DNA of 21,185 nucleotides from contig CATWUX010000028.1 in assembly GCA_958354085.1 (NCBI GenBank), forward strand, positions 1-21,185, read 5' to 3'. A model generated the notes under the pieces. That model was given only the letters and a program-made list of their open reading frames with translations, was not told where the DNA came from and searched no databases. Shown piece by piece: positions 13,337-19,090 of the stretch (the first letter of the stretch is position 1; each line of letters starts with the position of its first letter). This DNA comes from an uncultured Oscillospiraceae bacterium (GTDB lineage Bacteria; Bacillota; Clostridia; Oscillospirales; Acutalibacteraceae). The position numbers were made by a program, and so were the translations under genes.

Positions 13337-15259
13337 TTACAGATCCAGATCATAATCGCGGGGATTTTTCTTTTTAGACTCCGAATGGGACGCCGCATCG
13401 GGGCCTTTTTTCGGTTCCGTGGAATAAAGCGAGACAAAATCGCCCAGCGATACATCGTCAGAATGCGCGGTATCCAGCGGACGCTGTTCTGCATCCGGCG
13501 AGGATTTTAATTGTACGCCGTTTTGTTCAAAATCCGACGGATCGGAAGAATACAACACATCGTCTTCGTCCTCGTCTTCCGCCGGCTTGCGGATAACAAA
13601 GAAATAAATCAACAGACCGGCACCGATCAACAGGAGGACCCCCAGTACGATCAACACGATGACGATGGTCGGCACGCCGCCGACGGAGCGCAAGCCACCG
13701 GCAGCCGGGAAACCGAGCAGAACAAAATTGGCCAGCTTGTCAATCTGAAACTCCACATAGCCGTCTTTTGCCTGCATCTCGTATAAATCGTGCAGACCGT
13801 CGGTCGTGACAACCGAAATGGCAAAGCGCTCACAGTTTTGCATATTCTTCGGAACCGGCAGCCGTATGATATAGGCTGCGTCGGGAAGCGCTTCCAACGC
13901 TGTATCGGTGCCTTGCGATTTATCCACGAATTGAACGCCCAATTGAATCGTCTGGCTGAGTACTTTGCTGGAATCATAGCTGCTGAAGCGGGAATTGTTG
14001 GCCATCTTGGATTCGATCTGCTGTTCATTGACGCTGTATACGGAGGTAAGCACTTTCAGCATCAGCGTTCCCTTGGAATTGCCGATCAAAAAGCTGTATT
14101 GCTCGGTCGGCAGCAACAAGCGGGCGCGGGCGTCAAATTCCGATTGCTTGAGACCAAACAGGTTTAAAATGTTGCTGTCGGTGATCGCATTGACCATCAC
14201 ATAGCCCTCTTCGGTTAACGAGGTTGTACCGGGGCCTTGAATGGTCGGATAGGTGGTTTCCGGTTTGGTTACGATGGGCGCCAGCGTGGGAAGCGGTTTG
14301 GAAGCGCTGGTCGAACCGGGTTGGGTTTGTGAAGAAGACGTCGTGGTGTTGTTGTCGGTCGTGCTGTCGGAGGTGGTTGGATCCGTTGTGGGCGCGGTGG
14401 GAATGACGATGGGGTTAAACGAGCCGATGCAACCGATGTAGGTGATCACATCACCCGGCACGGGAGAAGGCTCGAATATGCACTGTACCATGTCTTTTTC
14501 ATCTTCTTCAACCGGCAGAGCGTTGAAGATGACCTGCCCCTGACTATCGGTTGTTTTGCTGTCGGTCATGCTGCCGAATTTACAGGTGATTACTTGTCCG
14601 GCCACCGGATTGTTCTCTTCGTCGAGCAGAGTTGCGAGGACATAACCGTCTTCCGTCAGGTCAAGCGGCATACTGGTTTTCAGCGTACCCGGGCAGATCA
14701 GAAGTTGCTGGACTGTCTGTACATATTCCGCCCCCGCATTGGTTTTCAGCACATAAGCCAACGTGTGTGTCCCAAGCGGTATATTGCTGAGCTGACCGGT
14801 GACGCTTCCGTTGGAATCGGAGACGGTGTGCCGTTTATCGCCGACGATTACGGCGATCATTTTGGCCCGCTGGGCATCGGCGGCATTCCAGGTCATGGAA
14901 AATTCGCCGGTCTCGCGGTCAAAGACAGGATCGGAACCGTGAAAGATAAAGCCGCGATCGGCGGAAACGTCCACGGAAAAGGGGACTTTTTCCTCGCCGA
15001 ACAGCAGAGAGCCGGTATGTTGACCGGCAGGCAGCGGCAATACAATGTATCCCTGCCCATCGGTATCCAGGATAATCGGATAGCTTTCGCCGCCGATTTC
15101 CACAGCCGACGCATTGCCGGAAGCGGCATCCCACTGCAGCTGAAGCTTCCAGTAATTCAGATATTCCGCATTGGCAGACTCCGGTGCCGCAAAAATCGTC
15201 AGCGGCAGACTTCCGATCGCCAGAAGCAGACATATGAAAATCGAAATGGCTTTTTTCAA
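13337..15259 (-). CDS. Large anchored extracytoplasmic protein with cytoplasmic acidic tail, function unknown
   Basis: 640 residues. A signal peptide (MKKAISIFICLLLAIGSL, to about A25) is followed by beta-rich segments with Ig- or carboxypeptidase-regulatory-like character (for example VAGQVITCKFGSMTDSKTT, 219-237). A Thr/Ser/Pro/Asn-rich linker covers about 288-345, a second folded region about 346-520, one membrane helix about 530-555, and an 80-residue charged cytoplasmic tail (EDEDEDDVLY, ending YDLDL). LTEDGYV (201) and LTEEGYV (348) mark a possible repeated unit on both sides of the linker. The start is a TTG at 15257-15259 with GAGGG 7 bases before it. I recognise no named family. The topology fits a sensor or adhesion-like protein, but no enzyme motif is visible. 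It is a single gene, divergent from the Crp-like regulator. Confidence 0.85.
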   Translation of the reverse strand: MKKAISIFICLLLAIGSLPLTIFAAPESANAEYLNYWKLQLQWDAASGNASAVEIGGESYPIILDTDGQGYIVLPLPAGQHTGSLLFGEEKVPFSVDVSADRGFIFHGSDPVFDRETGEFSMTWNAADAQRAKMIAVIVGDKRHTVSDSNGSVTGQLSNIPLGTHTLAYVLKTNAGAEYVQTVQQLLICPGTLKTSMPLDLTEDGYVLATLLDEENNPVAGQVITCKFGSMTDSKTTDSQGQVIFNALPVEEDEKDMVQCIFEPSPVPGDVITYIGCIGSFNPIVIPTAPTTDPTTSDSTTDNNTTTSSSQTQPGSTSASKPLPTLAPIVTKPETTYPTIQGPGTTSLTEEGYVMVNAITDSNILNLFGLKQSEFDARARLLLPTEQYSFLIGNSKGTLMLKVLTSVYSVNEQQIESKMANNSRFSSYDSSKVLSQTIQLGVQFVDKSQGTDTALEALPDAAYIIRLPVPKNMQNCERFAISVVTTDGLHDLYEMQAKDGYVEFQIDKLANFVLLGFPAAGGLRSVGGVPTIVIVLIVLGVLLLIGAGLLIYFFVIRKPAEDEDEDDVLYSSDPSDFEQNGVQLKSSPDAEQRPLDTAHSDDVSLGDFVSLYSTEPKKGPDAASHSESKKKNPRDYDLDL

Positions 15260-15331
15260 TTACAATCCCTCGTTTCTGTGTTTACACTATAAGCGCAACA
15301 ACCTAATAAAATATACAACGGGAACAGCATA

Positions 15332-15360
15332 ACTATACCCACTATACCATAGAACTTCAA
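15332..15360 (-). promoter_or_regulatory. Promoter of the surface-protein gene
   Basis: On the minus strand TTGAAG (15360-15355) and TATAGT (15337-15332) are 17 bases apart. The leader to the TTG start is about 65 bases. The site is back to back with the regulator promoter at 15433-15461. Confidence 0.6.
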
Positions 15361-15432
15361 AAAAGTAAATTCCCATTTTTTCGCCTGCTTTCGCCACAAG
15401 AAAATTTGCGGCGAGAAAAAAGAAATACCCTC

Positions 15433-15461
15433 TTGCTTTTTTTATACGAGTATGGTATACT
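15433..15461 (+). promoter_or_regulatory. Promoter of the Crp/Fnr-transporter operon
   Basis: TTGCTT (15433-15438) and TATACT (15456-15461) are 17 bases apart. The predicted start is about 15468, immediately before the palindrome at 15471-15484. Confidence 0.75.
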
Positions 15462-15470
15462 TTGGAAAAC

Positions 15471-15484
15471 GTCCCAAATGGGAC
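15471..15484. promoter_or_regulatory. Perfect palindrome at the regulator's transcription start (putative operator)
   Basis: GTCCCA-AA-TGGGAC is a perfect 6-2-6 inverted repeat at about +4 to +17. A dimer of the downstream Crp-like protein could bind it and repress its own operon. The half-site is unlike CRP (TGTGA) or FNR (TTGAT). It could instead be a small RNA hairpin in the leader. Confidence 0.55.
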
Positions 15485-15519
15485 AGTTTTTTAAAGTTCG
15501 TGGCGGGAGAAGAAGCGCT

Positions 15520-16176
15520 ATGCAAGATTTACATTCCCTATTGCCGGCGATGCAGCGTTCCTTTTTGCTGGAGGGGTTGTCTGCGTCGGAATGCGAAGGG
15601 GTGTTAGCCGGATTGCCGCCGCCTGAGCGGTTTCCAAAGGAAACGCAACTGTATTCCGGCACCAACTTTCGCCGTTGTCTGGCCGTGGTTCTCCGCGGCG
15701 AAGTACAGGTTTTGCGCCTTGGCGACGACGGTCGGCGGGTCGTGATGAACCGCCTGACTGCCGGAGATGTATTCGGCGCGGCGGCGCTCTATGGCGGCGG
15801 CGACGTCTATGTCACCGACGTGGTGGCGGCGAAGGCGTGTACGCTGCTTTTCCTGTCACAGGAGCAGATGTCGGCGCTGATGCACCGGTATCCGCGCATC
15901 GCGGAAAATTATATCCGCTTTTTATCCGGCCGTATCCGTTTTCTCAATGGCAAGATCGCCGAATTCACCGGCGGGCAGACCGAGGAACGATTGCTGCAGC
16001 ATCTGCGGTCACACAGTCTGCCGGATGGACAGGTGGTATTGTCCGGCAGTATGGTGGAGCTGGCGCAGGCATTGGACATTGGGCGTTCCAGTCTGTACCG
16101 TTCGTTGACGGCGCTGGAAAAAGCGGGAAAAATCCGCCGCGAAGGAAAAACAATTTTTTTACAGCAGCGGGCATAA
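15520..16176 (+). CDS. Crp/Fnr-family transcriptional regulator
   Basis: 218 residues. An N-terminal cNMP-like beta roll (about 20-115; VVLRGEVQVLRLGDDGRRVV and TAGDVFGAAALYGG) leads through the dimer helix to a C-terminal winged HTH with VELAQALDIGRSSLYRSLTA. The Arg-Ser pair that binds cAMP phosphate in E. coli CRP aligns with Tyr-Val here, so cAMP is unlikely. Only three scattered Cys (near 24, 53 and 107) are present, with no FNR-type cluster motif. The frame opens at 15406, but the ATG at 15520 has GGGAGAAG upstream and fits the domain start. It lies 24 bases before the substrate-binding protein gene, so it probably controls the transporter. The effector is unknown. Confidence 0.88.
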   Translation: MQDLHSLLPAMQRSFLLEGLSASECEGVLAGLPPPERFPKETQLYSGTNFRRCLAVVLRGEVQVLRLGDDGRRVVMNRLTAGDVFGAAALYGGGDVYVTDVVAAKACTLLFLSQEQMSALMHRYPRIAENYIRFLSGRIRFLNGKIAEFTGGQTEERLLQHLRSHSLPDGQVVLSGSMVELAQALDIGRSSLYRSLTALEKAGKIRREGKTIFLQQRA

Positions 16177-16200
16177 AGCCCGGAAAGGATAGGATGGAAA

Positions 16201-17235
16201 ATGAGCAAACAAGTAAGCGCCCGTAAATGGGCAAGAATTTTGGCAGGAGCGGCATCCGCCGTGTTGCTGTTGGCGGGCTGCGCACAGCAGCCGGATGCAT
16301 CGTCGAGCGGTACGGAATCCGGCTCTTCCACCACGTCTGCGGTCAAAACGACGGTCAAGGTGGCGGCGATCAAGGGGCCGACCGGTATCGGTATTGTCAA
16401 TTTGATGAAACAGGATGCGGACGGCGCCACAGCCAACGACTACGAAGTGCAGATCGTCGCGTCGCCGGAGGAGGTTGTGGGTAAGGTCGCAAACAGCGAG
16501 GTAGATATCGCGTCTGTACCGACCAATCTGGCGGCCACGCTGTACAGCAAAACGCAACAGAACGTGCAGATGCTGGCGGTCAACACCGGCAGCGTGCTGT
16601 ATATTCTGGAAAAGGGCAACACGATTTCCAAAATGGCCGACCTGAAAGGGAAAACGATCTATACGACCGGGCAGGGCGCGAACCCGGAATACGTCCTTCG
16701 CTATCTGCTCACCCAGAACGGTCTGGATCCCGACCAAGATGTAAAACTGGAATTTGTTTCGCAAAATGACGAACTGGCAACGCTGCTGGCAACCGGTAAA
16801 GCCGAATATGCCATGGTGCCCGAACCGGTGGTTACGGCGGCGCTGGCACAAAACAAAGAGCTGCGTATCGCGCTGGATTTGACCGAGTTGTGGAATGCGA
16901 CCGGCGACAGCCGGCTGCTGATGGGCTGCGTGATCGCGCGCAAGTCCTTTGTGCAGGAGCATCCCGAGGCGGTAGAGGCGTTTTTAAAGGAGTATAAAGC
17001 GTCGGTCGAAGCGGCGACGCAGCAGCTGGATGCCACGGCGGCTTTGTGCGAGGAATATGGAATCATTCCGAAAGCGGCTGTCGCCAAACAGGCAATTCCG
17101 CGCTGCGGGATCGTATATATTGACGGCGCGGCGATGAAGCAGCAAATTGAAGGATATTACGAGGTGCTGTTTGCTGCCAATCCGAAATCCATCGGAGGGG
17201 CGAAACCGGATGAGGCGTTCTACTATAAAGGATAA
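16201..17235 (+). CDS. ABC transporter substrate-binding lipoprotein (SsuA/ThiY/NMT1-like)
   Basis: 344 residues. The lipoprotein signal peptide ends in LLAGC with C27 as the lipid attachment site, followed by a Ser/Thr-rich linker to about 48. The mature domain has the periplasmic-binding type II features of the nitrate/sulfonate/thiamine-precursor group: EVDIASVPTNLAATLY (100-115), LKGKTIYTTGQGANPEYVLRY and ATGKAEYAMVPEPVV. The substrate cannot be read from the sequence; sulfonates, a thiamine precursor or another small anion are candidates. GGAAAGGATAGGATGGAAA precedes the ATG. It is the second gene of the regulator-binding protein-permease-ATPase operon. Confidence 0.88.
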   Translation: MSKQVSARKWARILAGAASAVLLLAGCAQQPDASSSGTESGSSTTSAVKTTVKVAAIKGPTGIGIVNLMKQDADGATANDYEVQIVASPEEVVGKVANSEVDIASVPTNLAATLYSKTQQNVQMLAVNTGSVLYILEKGNTISKMADLKGKTIYTTGQGANPEYVLRYLLTQNGLDPDQDVKLEFVSQNDELATLLATGKAEYAMVPEPVVTAALAQNKELRIALDLTELWNATGDSRLLMGCVIARKSFVQEHPEAVEAFLKEYKASVEAATQQLDATAALCEEYGIIPKAAVAKQAIPRCGIVYIDGAAMKQQIEGYYEVLFAANPKSIGGAKPDEAFYYKG

Positions 17236-17989
17236 AATAGGCATTCGTTTTCTGCGTGCTGCCGGCGTTACGCTGTTTTGGCTGGCCGCGTGGGAAGGCA
17301 TCGCCTTTGGGGTCGGACAGGAGCTGTTGGTACCCTCGCCGCTGGTGGTGGGAAAAACGCTGCTGCGGCTGATCGGCAGCCGGCTGTTTTGGCAAACAGC
17401 CGGCTGGTCGCTCTTGCGTGTGGCAGTCGGTTTTTTGGCGGCTGTCGCGGTCGGCAGTGTGACAGCGGTTTTGACGGCGCGGTCATCCGTTGCCCGGACG
17501 TTACTGTCGCCGGTACTGCGTGTCGTGCGTGCCGCGCCGGTCGCGTCGTTCATCATTCTGGCGCTGGTGTGGATCCGCACCGATGCGCTGCCTGCGTTTA
17601 TCTCCTTTTTGATGGTCGTTCCGATGGTGTGGGGCAACGTGGAAAAGGGGATCACCGAGATCGATCCGCAGCTGCTGGAAATGGCGAAGGTATACCGTTT
17701 TGGTTGGTGGCGCACGTTAGTACGCGTACAGATTCCATCGGTTATGCCGTATTTTATGGCGGCTTGTACAACCGGACTGGGATTTGCTTGGAAATCCGGT
17801 ATAGCGGCCGAGGTGATTTGCCGTCCGGCCTGGTCGATCGGCAAGCAATTGCAGGACGCCAAAATCTATCTGGAAACACCGGAAGTGTTTGCGTGGACAG
17901 CGGTGGTAATCGTCCTGAGTCTGGTGCTGGAGAAGCTGTTGCTGTACGCGGCAAAGCGATTCGGAAAGCGGTATAATACGGGAGAATGA
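17210..17989 (+). CDS. ABC transporter permease (SsuC/TauC-like)
   Basis: 259 residues with about six membrane helices (near 18-34, 68-90, 104-122, 126-142, 181-201 and 229-247). The cytoplasmic EAA loop reads LEMAKVYRFGWWRTLVRV (156-173), which docks the ATPase. Shared features with SsuC/TauC include VPSPLVVGKTLL after the first helix. The ATG at 17210 overlaps the end of the binding-protein gene by 26 bases and has CGGAGGGG 9 bases upstream; the frame is open further back to 17147. The overlap indicates translational coupling. Confidence 0.9.
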   Translation: MRRSTIKDKIGIRFLRAAGVTLFWLAAWEGIAFGVGQELLVPSPLVVGKTLLRLIGSRLFWQTAGWSLLRVAVGFLAAVAVGSVTAVLTARSSVARTLLSPVLRVVRAAPVASFIILALVWIRTDALPAFISFLMVVPMVWGNVEKGITEIDPQLLEMAKVYRFGWWRTLVRVQIPSVMPYFMAACTTGLGFAWKSGIAAEVICRPAWSIGKQLQDAKIYLETPEVFAWTAVVIVLSLVLEKLLLYAAKRFGKRYNTGE

Positions 17990-18002
17990 AAGGGGAAACG
18001 GC

Positions 18003-18608
18003 ATGGCGGTCGCACTGGAAAACGTAACATTTGGCTATGACGGGACGATGCCGGTTCTGTGTGATTTTTCGCTGACATTTCCGCAGACGGGAGTAGTCTG
18101 GCTGTCCGGTGCGTCCGGCTGCGGAAAAACGACGATTTTGCGGTTGCTGGCCGGCTTGGAACGTCCGCAAGCAGGGACGATCACCGGTCTGGACGGCAAA
18201 ACACTGGCGATGGTTTTTCAGGAAAATCGGCTGTTGCCGTGGCGGTCGGTTGCGGACAATGTGGCGATGGGCGCTGCACAGGCGGATCGTGCGGCGGTGC
18301 AGGCATGCCTGCGCGTGGTGGGGCTGGAAGCGGCCACCGCACAATATCCGGCTATGCTGAGCGGCGGTATGCAGCGCCGCGTAGCAATCGCGCGCGCTTT
18401 GATGGCGGATGCGGATATATTGCTGCTGGACGAACCGTTCACCGGTGTGGATGCGCCGACCTGGCAGGCGATCGCCCGGTATATCCGGACAGCCTATGCC
18501 GAACGGTTGGTGGTGTTGGTTACACATGTGTCCGAGGAAGCGGAAGCCTTCGATGCAAAGCCGGTCAATTGGCATACAGAGGTAAGTCAAGAAAATAAAA
18601 AAGGTTAA
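18003..18608 (+). CDS. ABC transporter ATP-binding protein (SsuB/TauB-like, short)
   Basis: 201 residues containing all ATPase motifs: Walker A GASGCGKT (36-43), Q-loop VFQENRLLPWR (71-81), signature LSGGMQRR (119-126), Walker B LLLDEP (140-145) and switch H175 (VTHVSEEAE). It energises the permease at 17210-17989. It is some 40-50 residues shorter than typical SsuB/TauB: the loops before the signature are compact and little follows the H-loop, yet every catalytic element is intact. The ATG follows GAAAGGGGAAACGGC, 13 bases after the permease stop. Confidence 0.92.
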   Translation: MAVALENVTFGYDGTMPVLCDFSLTFPQTGVVWLSGASGCGKTTILRLLAGLERPQAGTITGLDGKTLAMVFQENRLLPWRSVADNVAMGAAQADRAAVQACLRVVGLEAATAQYPAMLSGGMQRRVAIARALMADADILLLDEPFTGVDAPTWQAIARYIRTAYAERLVVLVTHVSEEAEAFDAKPVNWHTEVSQENKKG

Positions 18609-18643
18609 AAACAGAAAAAGTTTAAGAATTTGTCGATTGCCCC

Positions 18644-18672
18644 TTGACAATTTCGGAAGTTTGATTTATTAT
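18644..18672 (+). promoter_or_regulatory. Promoter of tRNA-Ala
   Basis: TTGACA (18644-18649) and TATTAT (18667-18672) are 17 bases apart. The start near 18679 leaves a leader of about 25 bases, containing an AGCGCT/AGCGCT inverted pair (18678-18683, 18691-18696). Confidence 0.8.
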
Positions 18673-18703
18673 ATATAAGCGCTTTATAGGAGCGCTGAAA
18701 AAT

Positions 18704-18779
18704 GGGGGCGTAGCTCAGCTGGGAGAGCGTACGGTTCGCATCCGTAAGGTCGAGAGTTCGATCCTCTTCGTCTCCACCA
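18704..18779 (+). tRNA. tRNA-Ala, anticodon CGC
   Basis: A full cloverleaf of 76 bases. The acceptor GGGGGCG pairs with CGTCTCC, including the G3-U70 pair that identifies alanine tRNA. The anticodon stem is TACGG/CCGTA with loop TTCGCAT, and the T arm is GAGAG-TTCGATC-CTCTT. The discriminator is A, and CCA is encoded. Anticodon CGC (18737-18739) reads GCG, a frequent codon in this GC-rich window. It has its own promoter and a terminator. Confidence 0.95.
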
Positions 18780-18810
18780 TATCAAGGCTATAAAAAAGAT
18801 GTAGCCCATG

Positions 18811-18837
18811 AAAGCCTCGGTTTTACCGAGGCTTTTT
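18811..18837 (+). terminator. Terminator of the tRNA-Ala transcript
   Basis: AAAGCCTCGGT (18811-18821) pairs with ACCGAGGCTTT (18825-18835) around a TTT loop and is followed by TTG. It starts 31 bases after the CCA end. Confidence 0.9.
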
Positions 18838-18850
18838 GCTGCCTAAAGGG

Positions 18851-18887
18851 CCAATCGTTTGAAAATAACGGTTGGTTCTTTTTTTAT
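18851..18887 (+). terminator. Second, tandem terminator
   Basis: CCAATCGTT (18851-18859) pairs with AACGGTTGG (18867-18875) with one wobble, followed by TTCTTTTTTTATTT. It reinforces the stop of the tRNA unit. Confidence 0.8.
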
Positions 18888-19060
18888 TTCATAAAAAGGA
18901 AGTAGTAACAAGTCATCGAAGAAAAAGTAACAAATAACGTTTCTGCGGGGGGCGTAAATCCATCCTCTGAAACCGCCGAGATACCTTTTTTCGTGCTTCC
19001 TCAGCCGCTGGAAACGTGATATTTTTCGCGGGACGGGGTATAGCTATAAGGAAATCACGC
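18888..19060. other. Leader region before the glycoside hydrolase gene
   Basis: I see no gene here. TATAGC and TATAAG near 19040-19050 could be -10 boxes, but no good -35 box is at the right distance. The minus-strand frame across 18913-19185 overlaps the hydrolase gene and looks non-coding. Confidence 0.4.
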
Positions 19061-19090
19061 TTGAAAAAACAGAGGAAAAGAGATGACAAT

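Noticed and set aside
16201..17235. Assignment of the binding protein specifically to thiamine precursor or sulfonate uptake
   Set aside because: The superfamily is clear but no riboswitch, thi gene or sulfonate gene is nearby, so naming a substrate would be a guess.
18704..18779. tRNA-Ala as an attachment site for an integrated element
   Set aside because: No second copy of the tRNA 3' end and no integrase occur in the window; the downstream DNA is a terminator pair and a metabolic gene.
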